A program made the translations under genes and the position numbers. A stretch of DNA of 64,000 nucleotides, taken from contig CBDCMW010000002.1 in assembly GCA_965219165.1 (NCBI GenBank), positions 124,001 to 188,000 on the forward strand. The letters run 5' to 3'. The DNA is from Aldehydirespirator sp965219165 (GTDB taxonomy: Bacteria > Actinomycetota > Acidimicrobiia > Acidimicrobiales > Aldehydirespiratoraceae). This document shows positions 7,552 to 17,200 of this stretch, in pieces. Below the pieces are notes generated by a model. It had not been told where the DNA came from. It saw only the letters and a list, made by a program, of their open reading frames with translations, and ran no database searches. Numbering within the stretch: position 1 is the first letter of the stretch; the number at the start of each line of letters is the position of its first letter.

Positions 7552-10047
7552 TCAGGACTCATCCGTGAGGAATCGGTGAGCCTCTGCAAGGAAGGCGACA
7601 GCTTGGCCTCGCGTCACAATCTCGCTGGCGCAGTAGCGGAGTGGCTCCACGGCGCAGCCATTGATGAGTCGCGCCACAACCGCTGCATCTATCTCGCGCT
7701 CGAAGCCTCGTCCGGCGATATCAACGAAGCCGACGGGATCCACCGATGGAAGGTCTAGGGCACGCGTCAAGAAAACGGCCATCTGGCTCCGCGTGACACC
7801 GCGTTCGGGACAGTAACGCGGCGGATCTGCCGCACACCCCACGGTGACACCCAACTCCGCAAGTCGCTCCACGTGAGATGCCCACCACAACTCAGGATCT
7901 ATGTCCGCAAAGCGCGAAGCGGACACTTCTACCGGCTCATCTCCATCCAGGGTACGCGTCAACCACACTGCGAAAGTAGATCGGTCGATGGGTTCCTCGG
8001 GACAGATGTAGGACTCAGAACACTCGGAGCCTTCTAACACGCCACTCTCAGCTAAGGCCTCAATCGGCTCAGCATAGACAGTGCCGAATGTGTCAACAAA
8101 TGATGTGCAGATGAGTACTTCAGTGCCTGATATTCTCTCGAACAACAGCTTCCAGGACTCTAGCCCTCGAGCCACACACAGGCTTGTTTCAGCGAGTTGG
8201 AGTTCTCTGAGTTTCGACAAGTCAGCCACTCGACTAGGCAGACTGCCATCCAAATCGTTTCCGGAAAGGTCAAGGCTTGTAAGTTCGCTCAGAGCACCTA
8301 TCGCCTCAGGAAGCGTGCCTGTCAAGCCGTTGCCGAATGGCCCACTGAGGTCGATCTCGATCACACGTCCAGATGCGTTCGTGGTAACACCGTGCCATCT
8401 GGTCAGAGGTGAACCAGTATTCCAACCCCAGACATTGAACCAAGCGTCGCCTCCCGTGGCATCGAACAGAGCCTCGAGCGCTTCCCGGTCCCCTGCATGA
8501 ACGGGGCCGTCCGGGGGATCGGCGCGATAGGTGAACCGAGCGGCTGCGTTCAGCACCCCTCTGCGGATACTGTTGCACGATCCAAGACCCATGATGTACG
8601 GCCTGTTGGCCATCATCGCGAACGTGACTATCTCGCCGCTGGCCGCTACGGTAATCCCAGCCAAGGCGGTCGACTGCAGCAGTGTGCCTGTCTTGCCCCG
8701 TATTGCATTGTGCTGATCTTGGCCGGCTACCGCGGGTCGGCACCATCGCAGCGTTCCTCTCTCACCAACCACTGAGAGGCCCTCCACTAGGGGAGAGCCC
8801 GGACCGGCCTGGCTCAACAACTCTACAATGGCAGCACAGGTGAGGCGGTTGTGACTCGACAAGCCGGAGCCGTCGGCGATAACGAGTCCTTCTGCTAGTG
8901 GCCCGAGCTTCTGTCGCATGATCTCCTGCACGCTTTCAACTGCAGAGGAGCGAGTCGAGCCTGCTGTGCGGCGCCCTATTTCCTTTAGCAGCATCTCTGC
9001 GGTCGTGTTGTCAGACCTGCTCAGGATGCGTACGAGGATTTCCGACAACGGCGGCGACTCGATAGAACCCAAGGATGTCCGGACCGCCGCGGACGGGGCC
9101 ATGCCGCTCGCAGGCCTCTTCGAGATCACCATACCCCGTGCCTCAAGAAGGTCATCGAATACTGACGCGGCGTGCTGGGCGGGGTCTACAGCCCTCACAT
9201 TCCGAGTTCGGCCGGCGCTCGACGTCGACCATGAGTAGAATGAGAAGCCGTCATTTAGCAAGAGACCTGACAGTGGACCGACACTATTGTGTGTCACGAA
9301 GGAGTGTTTCCAGATAGCTTCAGCACTCTCATCCGGAAACTGTTTGGTGTAGTCGCGTTCTTGATCGATGAACCAAGTATCATCCCCCACCACCCGGCCC
9401 TCCACTCTTGTGATGCCGTGAACAGCTAGAGTCGCGAATACTCGGTCGCCAAGCCTTGTGATGTCAGTGTGAGCTACAAGCTCAGGAAAGCGCCCAATGT
9501 AGCGCGGCGTTGACAATACCGGATCGCCTTGCCCGACGAGATAGACATCTCCTCTCAGTACTCCGTCGGTGGCGGACGTCATGGCATCGGTGCGAACGAA
9601 CACTTCCGTCTTGTACACCTCGGTCGGACGCATGACCTCCAGAGCGGCGGCAGACGTGACAATCTTCATTAGTGACGCAGGCACGAGGTTCACGTTCGAC
9701 TGCGACTGGAATACTGATCGATCATCGACCCGCACGGAGAGACACGTCGAGTCGGGCGTGTCCTTCAGCGACAGCACCGCCGAGAACTCTCGCCTTAGCC
9801 GGTCCTCGGCCTCCTGGGACAAGAGCGTCAACTCTGCTTCGGACGAGTCTGGCGCCTCGGCGGCAGCCGGTTCGACCATGCCGCCGACGGCGGCCAGTGG
9901 CGCGATAGTGACGGCGACCACAACCGGCACGAGCCGAACGAGGCAGCGACCCAGCAAAGTGCCTTGACGCAGACGAGCAACCGGTTCGCCGGACGTGCTC
10001 GGGATGCTCCCCCGAGGGAGGCACGTCATGGCCCGCACGGACTTCAT
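7552..10047 (-). CDS. D-Ala-D-Ala carboxypeptidase (PBP4/DacB type) fused to LRR and SLH repeats
   Basis: An 831-residue exported protein. After an N-terminal hydrophobic segment (RLVPVVVAVTIAPLAAVGG, about residues 38-56) comes a peptidase S13 domain with all three penicillin-binding motifs: PASLMK (SxxK, about 123-128), SRSDNTTAE (SxN, about 345) and RGKTGTL (KTG, about 450). A leucine-rich repeat segment follows (IDLSGPFGNGLTGTLPEAIG, LTSLDLSGNDLDGSLP, about 575-640). Three SLH repeats come last (ICPEEPIDRSTFAVWLTRTL, YCPERGVTRSQMAVFLTRAL). It would trim peptidoglycan stem peptides while held at the wall. The gene starts 22 bases after the lipoprotein stop and is likely co-transcribed with it. 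No strong ribosome binding site is seen at this ATG. Confidence 0.9.
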   Translation of the reverse strand: MKSVRAMTCLPRGSIPSTSGEPVARLRQGTLLGRCLVRLVPVVVAVTIAPLAAVGGMVEPAAAEAPDSSEAELTLLSQEAEDRLRREFSAVLSLKDTPDSTCLSVRVDDRSVFQSQSNVNLVPASLMKIVTSAAALEVMRPTEVYKTEVFVRTDAMTSATDGVLRGDVYLVGQGDPVLSTPRYIGRFPELVAHTDITRLGDRVFATLAVHGITRVEGRVVGDDTWFIDQERDYTKQFPDESAEAIWKHSFVTHNSVGPLSGLLLNDGFSFYSWSTSSAGRTRNVRAVDPAQHAASVFDDLLEARGMVISKRPASGMAPSAAVRTSLGSIESPPLSEILVRILSRSDNTTAEMLLKEIGRRTAGSTRSSAVESVQEIMRQKLGPLAEGLVIADGSGLSSHNRLTCAAIVELLSQAGPGSPLVEGLSVVGERGTLRWCRPAVAGQDQHNAIRGKTGTLLQSTALAGITVAASGEIVTFAMMANRPYIMGLGSCNSIRRGVLNAAARFTYRADPPDGPVHAGDREALEALFDATGGDAWFNVWGWNTGSPLTRWHGVTTNASGRVIEIDLSGPFGNGLTGTLPEAIGALSELTSLDLSGNDLDGSLPSRVADLSKLRELQLAETSLCVARGLESWKLLFERISGTEVLICTSFVDTFGTVYAEPIEALAESGVLEGSECSESYICPEEPIDRSTFAVWLTRTLDGDEPVEVSASRFADIDPELWWASHVERLAELGVTVGCAADPPRYCPERGVTRSQMAVFLTRALDLPSVDPVGFVDIAGRGFEREIDAAVVARLINGCAVEPLRYCASEIVTRGQAVAFLAEAHRFLTDES

Positions 10048-10068
10048 CGCTGCTGTCTTGCCCCTCAG

Positions 10069-11502
10069 TCAGGAAGCTTGGATGGTATCGGGTTCCGGCT
10101 CCGGCTCGACAGTTCCAAGTCCAGACTCATCGAAGTCCGCTTCATCGATGTCTGTGTCTACGTTGCAGCCGAAAGCCGTGCATATCCCCTTCGGTATGGG
10201 ATCCCTCTCGGCGTACACATGGATCACCCCGGAATACGCCGATACCCAGACCTCGTCACTGAAGGAGTCGTACGTGATCCCTATGGGGCGTTCGGCGGTG
10301 TCGAAGCTCTGGAGTTCCGAGAAGTCGCTGGTGCGGACCTTGGTCATCGTGTCGGACTCATAGTTGACTACGTACAGCGCGGTTCCGTCGTCGGAGATGT
10401 CTATGGAACGCGGCCGTCTTCCGGTGTGGGCACGCTGGAGTTCCTCTCCTGTGTCGGCGTCAAGGGCCACGATGGCATCGTCTCCGTTTAGCGACACGTA
10501 GAGAATCTCGTCGTCAGGGCTCAGCACCACATGACGGGGCAAACGACCGACATCTCGCAGATAGGACAGCGCGCCGACCTCGCCTTCGGCACCGACTTCG
10601 CCTTCGGCTCCCGGTTGCGTGACGCTCGAAGAGAGCACCGACAGGTCGATGACCGCGATGTTGGTTGAGCCCATGACCGCGACGTAGGCGATGGCGCTGT
10701 CGCTAGTGACCGCGATGCCTCGCGGATGGCGCCCGACCTCTATCTCGGTCAGCGTCTCGTGAGTCTGCAGGTCGATCACGGACACATCGAAGCCGCACCA
10801 GTTCGACACCAGCAGCAGTCGGTCATCGGGCGTCACGGCCAAGAACTTCGGCACCGAGCCAACCGGATAGAGCCGGTCTATCTCCAGCGTGCGAGTATCG
10901 ATCCGATACACGAAGCTGTCCTGGCCCCGGTCCTTCTCGCAGGAGTCGCCTCCGGCGTTAGGGTCATACCCGGGGCCATACATGCGATAGTTGGACACGA
11001 AGGCGTACGCCCCGTCGGAGCTGAACACAGCCTCCACCGGTGCCCCCTGGTAGACGCCAACCGGCACTTCGTACCCGAACGCCTTTAGGTCGACGGTATC
11101 CGGCAGTGTGGCCAGAAGCTGCTTGTCGGAGTCGAAGACCGAGATCGTGTGCCAATACATCATATTCTGGGCGAAGTACAGCCCCGTCCCCGATGCCGCC
11201 ACCGACTTCGGCGAGAGTTGTCCCGTGATCGTTGCTATCGGTTCCAGCGCCTTCTGATCGGCTGGCCATCGGAGTACGGCGATGGGCGCAGTCGTGGGCA
11301 CCGTAGGCGTCGGCGGAGCAGTCGTTGGAGGAGGAGAAGTCGTGGCCGGCACAGCGCTGGTCGCCGCGGCGGTGGTTGTGGTCGCCTCAGCACTGACGCT
11401 CGATGTGTCCTTAGAGACGCTGCCGGGTGAACATGCCGAAGCGAACAGCGCCAGCACCAGAGCGGCACACATGCCTGCAACTCGATTCCTCGCCGACGCC
11501 AT
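10069..11502 (-). CDS. Lipoprotein with YVTN-type beta-propeller
   Basis: A 477-residue lipoprotein. The signal peptide MASARNRVAGMCAALVLALF ends in the lipobox ASAC. A Thr/Pro/Ala-rich linker follows (about residues 30-75). At least six propeller blades then show the surface-repeat pattern (FLAVTPDDRLLLVSN, GIAVTSDSAIAYVAV, HVVLSPDDEILYVSLNG, SIDISDDGTALYVVN). The ATG at 11502 is preferred over an upstream start because AGGGGAAGAG precedes it. A short in-frame duplication GAEGEV-GAEGEV lies near 10575-10615. The tail is acidic (PEPEPEPD). It likely sits on the outer face of the membrane. It lies upstream of the dacB fusion, suggesting a joint envelope role. Confidence 0.88.
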   Translation of the reverse strand: MASARNRVAGMCAALVLALFASACSPGSVSKDTSSVSAEATTTTAAATSAVPATTSPPPTTAPPTPTVPTTAPIAVLRWPADQKALEPIATITGQLSPKSVAASGTGLYFAQNMMYWHTISVFDSDKQLLATLPDTVDLKAFGYEVPVGVYQGAPVEAVFSSDGAYAFVSNYRMYGPGYDPNAGGDSCEKDRGQDSFVYRIDTRTLEIDRLYPVGSVPKFLAVTPDDRLLLVSNWCGFDVSVIDLQTHETLTEIEVGRHPRGIAVTSDSAIAYVAVMGSTNIAVIDLSVLSSSVTQPGAEGEVGAEGEVGALSYLRDVGRLPRHVVLSPDDEILYVSLNGDDAIVALDADTGEELQRAHTGRRPRSIDISDDGTALYVVNYESDTMTKVRTSDFSELQSFDTAERPIGITYDSFSDEVWVSAYSGVIHVYAERDPIPKGICTAFGCNVDTDIDEADFDESGLGTVEPEPEPDTIQAS

Positions 11503-11601
11503 CCGCAACTCTTCCCCTGTCAAGTCTGTGCGAACCGTCTTGTCTGAGCGCAATCCCAACGCGAGGCGGGCCTAGCCTCGGGCGGCGTCGCCGTCTGGGC
11601 A

Positions 11602-12342
11602 GTGTACGCCGGCGACACGAATGAACTCAGAACGCTCGGAATCGTTGTGCAGGAAGTCACCCGGGTCGGCCGGCTGCCGATGGCGTTCATCGGCGCGGGT
11701 CTCCCGACTATCGAGGACACGCTCCTGGCCGACACCAGCATCACCTTCCTCCAGAGGTGCGCCCGTTACGAGGTCGGATTCCTCGATCCTCCTGCGGCCT
11801 GGGCCGCCCTGGCCCAGCCGGTGAGCCAGCGGGGCGGGCAGATGGCGCCGGAAGCAGTCGAGCGCGCCGTGGCCGTGTCGCAGGGATACCCGTTCATGAT
11901 TCAGCTCGTCGGCTTCCACGCCTGGGAGGCAGCCTCGGAACCCACCGCGGCTGTGACCCTGCAAGATGTGGCGGCCGGGGCTGAGACCGCCCGCCGCCAG
12001 GTGGGCCAGCTCGTGATCGCCCCGATGTGGAGAGACCTCGCGGACGGGTCGCGACGGTTCCTGGCCGCGATGGCGCTGGATGACGGAGTGTCACGGACGG
12101 CGGACATAGCCGCCCGTCTCGGGGTCAGCAGCGAATACGTGGGCGTGTACCGCCGCCGGCTCATGAAGTCCGGCATGGTCGCTCCCGCCGGCCATGGACG
12201 GCTCGACTTCGCGCTCAGCGCGGCCCGCCTATGGATAAGAGGCCTCGACGAGTATCCGCTGCTGTGCGAGACCCTGCAACTGTCAGACCGCGGACCGGTC
12301 GGGTTCGCAAGGCCCACGCCCAGCACGGACCCCGACGGCTAG
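11602..12342 (+). pseudogene. C-terminal part of an AAA-family ATPase
   Basis: The frame begins near VYAGDTNELRTLGIVVQEVT, which corresponds to the middle of AAA_16/ORC-like ATPases. It continues with PMAFIGAGLPTIEDTLL (sensor strand), TFLQRC, and a C-terminal winged-helix-like region (DGVSRTADIAARLGVSSEYV, RRLMKSGMVAPAGHGRLDFA). Walker A and Walker B are absent, so only about the C-terminal 240 residues remain. A GTG at 11602 could start translation but has no visible ribosome binding site. It overlaps the convergent helicase stop by four bases. I read it as a 5'-truncated relic of a toxin-type or DNA-associated ATPase. Confidence 0.65.
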
Positions 12343-14216
12343 CCCACCCGCTGTAGGCGCTCCGCCTCGCGCAAGGCCGTGCCGATCTCGCCGTTACCCG
12401 ACATCGTGATCTCGAGTTCGTCCATGGCCCGGGTCATGGCCGCATAGAGCTGGCTCTTGGTTGCTTGGAACTGGTCGCCCACCTCGACATCGTGAACTTG
12501 GACGTGGTTGACGCCGCCCACCAACACCCGGCTGAACTCCAGACCCTTGATGCCGGTCAGGGTCGATGCCCGTACCTTGTCCCGGACACCGACAGCCTTG
12601 TCGCGGTTGATCTGGCGACCGCCATAGCCCCTCTCCTGCACATGGAAGTAAGGCAGGCCCCGGTGCGAGAACGCCAACTGCAGCTCTTGCTGAAGCTCCG
12701 CGCAGCCGTACAACACGGCAATGTCATGGACGGCGACGCCCCCATCGAGCAGTTCTGCCACCCGGGACGCCATGCGCTCGGCCTCCCCTCTCAGGTCGCG
12801 GCAGGCCGTGAGGCGGGGCCGCGGCCCGGAGCGCTTGGCCGCTTCCGGAGGGATGAGGGCGGCCGGGTCGTCCAGGTCGACCGCTGCCGAAGCCCAGTCC
12901 GGCGATCCGGCCAGGAAGTTCATGGCGAACCCGAGGATCTCCCGCGTGTTGCGGTAGTTCTTGCGGAAGACGGTGCTGCGGCCCCGGGCGGTCCTGGGTC
13001 GACCCTGTCCGTCGACGCCGGGAGGGTTCCACCTCGCTCCGCCGCGGCGGTAGACGTTCTGAGCCACGTCGTACGCCATCACGAAGTCGTCCCGGTCCGG
13101 CCGGGCCGGATCCGGCCTCTGACGATCTGACTTGAGCATCGCGTAGGCGAGGTCGAGCCTCAGATGGTCGAAGTCCTGGGCTTCGTCCACCAGCACCGCG
13201 TCGAAGCGATCCGGGTCGGGCAGGCGCCGCGCGACTTCTGTGGCCTGAAGGACGCGCCGGTCGAAGTCAGACCCGTCGCCGCGGCGCGCCCGGCCGTCAC
13301 CGGCCTCGGCGGGCGGGCCCGGCTGTGCGCGGCCGCCTCTTCTCTCGGCCAGGCGGTAGGCCAGCCGGTCGATGTTGGTGACTTCGAGCCGCTCGTCGGA
13401 ATTCACCATCCTTTCGAGCGCATTGGCCAGAACCCGATTGAAGCACAGCACCAGGGTCCGCAAGTTCGGCCAGTGCTTGTGCAGATACCGAGCGCGGTGA
13501 GCGAGCACGAGCGTCTTGCCGCTCCCGGCGACGCCTCTCAGCACCCGGTAGCCGGCACCGAGATGCTCGGCCACGCGCTCCTGCTCCCGATCCATCACCC
13601 GGAGCACGTCCTCGGGCGGGATCTCGGGATCCTGGAACAGCGGCAGGCTTTCGGCCCGCGACTGCGGCAGGACGATCTCGGGGTTGACGACAGCCCGGGC
13701 CAACTTCTCCTCGTTGGCGTGCAACGGGCGCGGCCGGGCGCCCCCGAGGATGCGCCCCAGCGCGCTCTCAAGCCGACCGTCCGCGAGATCGAGCCTCGTG
13801 AGGATCGGCAGTCCCTGCTCCTGTTGACCGAGTTGCGCCAGCGAGACCTCGTCGTGGTCAGGCACAGCCAGAACGCACGTGACGGACAGCAGCGCGACCG
13901 CCGCAGCGTCGACGCCCTGCCTCAGCTCGCTTGCCTTGCGGGCAACCTCGTCCGGGACGCCGATCATGTCGAACGAGTCGAAGACCCGGCCCAAGCCTCG
14001 GCGGCGACGGCGGCTGGCCGACAGCGACGGAGCGTCGATCACCGCGATGCCTGCAGCCGGGTCGAGCACGATCAAGTACGGGAAACCGCCCGCCGTCTCG
14101 CGCAGCCACACGGTCACGTCCTCGGAGGTGAAATCCCTCAGCGCTCGGGCAACCTGCCGCAGCCGATCGGGGACACCGGATCGGCTCGGGATGTTCTCAG
14201 GCAGCAGGAATGCCAT
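12339..14216 (-). CDS. UvrD/Rep-like superfamily 1 helicase
   Basis: A 625-residue DNA helicase. The N-terminal 170 residues (WLRETAGGFPYLIVLDPAAG, RRRRGLGRVFDSF) look like a nuclease-related NERD-type module. The motor has Walker A GVAGSGKT (about 229-236), CFNRVLANAL, Walker B VLVDEAQDF (about 343), VFRKNYRN (motif IV region), STLTGIKGLEFSRV (motif V) and YAAMTRAMDEL (motif VI). It would unwind DNA 3' to 5', perhaps coupled to the neighbouring mega-helicase, which lies 75 bases upstream on the same strand. The N-terminal nuclease residues were not confidently identified. Confidence 0.88.
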   Translation of the reverse strand: MAFLLPENIPSRSGVPDRLRQVARALRDFTSEDVTVWLRETAGGFPYLIVLDPAAGIAVIDAPSLSASRRRRRGLGRVFDSFDMIGVPDEVARKASELRQGVDAAAVALLSVTCVLAVPDHDEVSLAQLGQQEQGLPILTRLDLADGRLESALGRILGGARPRPLHANEEKLARAVVNPEIVLPQSRAESLPLFQDPEIPPEDVLRVMDREQERVAEHLGAGYRVLRGVAGSGKTLVLAHRARYLHKHWPNLRTLVLCFNRVLANALERMVNSDERLEVTNIDRLAYRLAERRGGRAQPGPPAEAGDGRARRGDGSDFDRRVLQATEVARRLPDPDRFDAVLVDEAQDFDHLRLDLAYAMLKSDRQRPDPARPDRDDFVMAYDVAQNVYRRGGARWNPPGVDGQGRPRTARGRSTVFRKNYRNTREILGFAMNFLAGSPDWASAAVDLDDPAALIPPEAAKRSGPRPRLTACRDLRGEAERMASRVAELLDGGVAVHDIAVLYGCAELQQELQLAFSHRGLPYFHVQERGYGGRQINRDKAVGVRDKVRASTLTGIKGLEFSRVLVGGVNHVQVHDVEVGDQFQATKSQLYAAMTRAMDELEITMSGNGEIGTALREAERLQRVG

Positions 14217-14291
14217 GGCGGGCAGACACTATGTCTGGTTGTACACCGGTGTCTGGCATCTGCGTGCTGTCTTCTTCATGATCGGCCCGGC

Positions 14292-17200
14292 CTACCTCGG
14301 GTACCTGCCCCGCAGCGTCCCTCGTCCCTCGTGGGTCAGGCGCAGGCTCGTGTAGTCGCGGCCTTCGGGCGTGTGCTCCTCCACCCATCGCTCGGCGATC
14401 AGCTTGTCGATCAGATTCTGGACCTCCCGCTCGGCGAGCAGCGACAGACGGCCGTAGCAGCCATGAGATCGAAGGACGCGGGACAGGGGATACTTGCCGC
14501 CTGAGGTGCCGAGCAGCGTCCGCACGATGTTCCTCCTGGACCGGCGGCCGCGCTCGACACCGTCGATCAGGATGAGAGCAATGGCGTCGGCCTCCTCGCG
14601 AACCGCGTCGGCCGCGTCCTTCCCGTCGATCTGGGTGCCGTGCCACGGCCGGTGCAGTCTCGGCGTGCAGGCGTCGCAGGCCCCGCAGGCCCAGGGACCG
14701 CCCTGGGGCGGGTCGGGCTCTCCCAGGTACCGCAGCATCTCGCGCCGGCGGCAGGGGGGCCGGCCGCGGGCGAGGGCGCGGGCCTGCTCGGCCCGCTGTC
14801 GCACCGCCTCGCGGCGTCCGTCGATCAGCCCTTCCAGATGCCGCCAGTCGGGCCCGGCATCCGAGACGCGCTCGAACACCCACCCGAACCTCCAGGCCGA
14901 GAAGCTGCAGATGCCGAGCTGCAACAGCTCAATCACCGTCGTCTCGGTCTCGTCGGGTCGCCAGCCCAGCCGCTGAGACCACTTGAGGCCGCGATACTCG
15001 CCCTCCTCCTCATGCGCGAGCCGGAGGACCTCCTCGGCGCGACCAGCCAGCGCGGGATCGCGGACCCGCAGCTCCTCCAGGCGGTGATCAGTGGCGTCCA
15101 CGGAACCGATCCGGCCTCGCAGCACGAAGTTCTGGCGTCGGCGCAACGACCCGGCGTGCTCCAAGTAGTGCAAGGCCAGGACAGGCGACTCGTCGCGCTC
15201 GCCGTCCTCGGTCTCGTGGCGCCCCGCGAGATCGTCGGGATCGATGAAGTTGATCTGCTCATGCAACCCGGACCAGGCCTCCTCCACGGCTTCGATGCTG
15301 GGCGCGGAGGACTGCACGAAGTAGTCGTGGATGCGGCAGTCGCGGCCCATGGTGAGCAGCACGGCCGTGCCGTTGGCGGGGCCGGTACCATCGCGGGCGC
15401 CGCGGGCGGCCCTCCCAGTCTCCTGCACGTACTCCTCGATGGAGGCCGGCATCTCAAGGTGCACGATCAGCGCAATGTCGGGCTTGTCGATGCCCAGGCC
15501 GAACGCTTTGGTGGCCACCACCACGTCGATCTCGCCGTGGCGGAAGGCATCCTCGGTGTGTTGGCGCTCTCCGAGCTCCATGGCCCCGCTGTAGGGTCGG
15601 ACGCGGTGGCCGAAGCTGCGCAGCAGCCCTGAGAGCCGGGCCGTGTCGTTTCGGGTGGGCACGTACACGATGGCGCTCTGGCGGCGGAAGGCCTCCACGA
15701 CCTGCACCACCCGCAGATCCCGGTCCTTGCGGTTCTGGCAGCGCTCGACGTAGTAGCGGATCTCGGGCCTGTCCACCGATCGGGTCAGCGCTCTGCCGGG
15801 CGGATCGCCCGATGCGCCGCCACCGGGCGGGCCGTCGCGCCGCGAGCCGCCGACGGGCCCAATGCCCAGCAGCCGGGTTACGTCGTCAAGCACGTCGGGG
15901 GTGGCCGTGGCCGTGACCGCGGCTACTGGCAGGTGGCCCTCGGCGACCGCGGCGACGGCCCGAGGGATCATGGCGTACTCGGGGCGGAACGAGTGCCCCC
16001 ACAACGAGATGCAGTGGGCCTCGTCCACCGCGATCCGGGCGACGTCCACCTCTTGCAGCCAGGCCCGGAACATCGGCGACCAGAGCCGCTCGGGGCTGAC
16101 GTACAACAGCTTGAGATACCCCTGGGCGGCGCTGTGGAGCACGGCCTCCTGCTCAGCCTGGCCCACTCCCGAGTAGATGGCGGCCACCTCCGTGACGCCC
16201 CTGGACCGCAAGTTGTCGACCTGGTCGCGCATCAGGGCGATGAGCGGCGACACCACCAGCGTCACCCCGGGTGACACCAGCGCGGGAATCTGGTAGGTGA
16301 CCGACTTGCCCGAGCCGGTGGGCAGCACCGCCACCACGTCCTCGCCGCGCATGAACCGGCGCATGACCTCGTGCTGTCCGGGCCGCCATTCGTCGAACCC
16401 GAGCCAGCGTTTGGCGATGTCCAGCCGCCGCTCGATCTCCGCGTCGTCGAGCGGAGCGTTGGCGTTGCCGACGTCCAGGGCGGCCCGTGAGAGAGTCTCG
16501 ACGCCGGGAAGCCGTCGGATCCGCTCCCGGCGGTCGTCGTCCATCGCGACGCCCAGATGGCCGGCAATGGCCTTGTAGGCGTCCTCGCGCTTGTCGATCT
16601 CTCGGACGGTCGGTCCCGCTGCTGCCATCGCGTCTGGCGCTTGCCGCTGGGCTTTCTCAGCTAGCTCGATCTGCCCGTCGGCGGGCGGGCCGGCCAGACC
16701 GCGCAGCATGACGTCGACGTAGGGCAGCGGCCGGCGCATCCGGTTGTCGAGCACAATCGTGACGCCCACGTCGGATTGGGTGCGGATCAGCCGTCCCACG
16801 CCCTGGGCGAAGGCGATGGCAGCGCGGGGCACCAGGTAGTCGGCGAACGGGTCCTTGCCGTGCAGTTCGAGCAGGCCCTTGCGTGCGCTGACGATCGGAT
16901 CGTCCACCGGATCGAACGGGACCTTCTCGATCATCAACAGCCGGAGAGCCTCACCCGGAATGTCGACGCCCTCCCAGAACGTCCGAAGACCCAGCAGGCA
17001 GGCCGACGGCTCCGCCCTCATGCGATCAACTAGAGCTGCGGACGATCCGTCGCCTTGGGCCAACAGTTCGATCCCCTCGACGGCAAGGACCGGCCGGGCG
17101 TGGTCCCTGACGTAATCGAGCCGAGCCCGGGCCGTCATCAGCGTCATGGCGCCGCCGTCGGCGGCCACGCACAGCCGGGGGATCTCGGCCGCCGCGGCCT

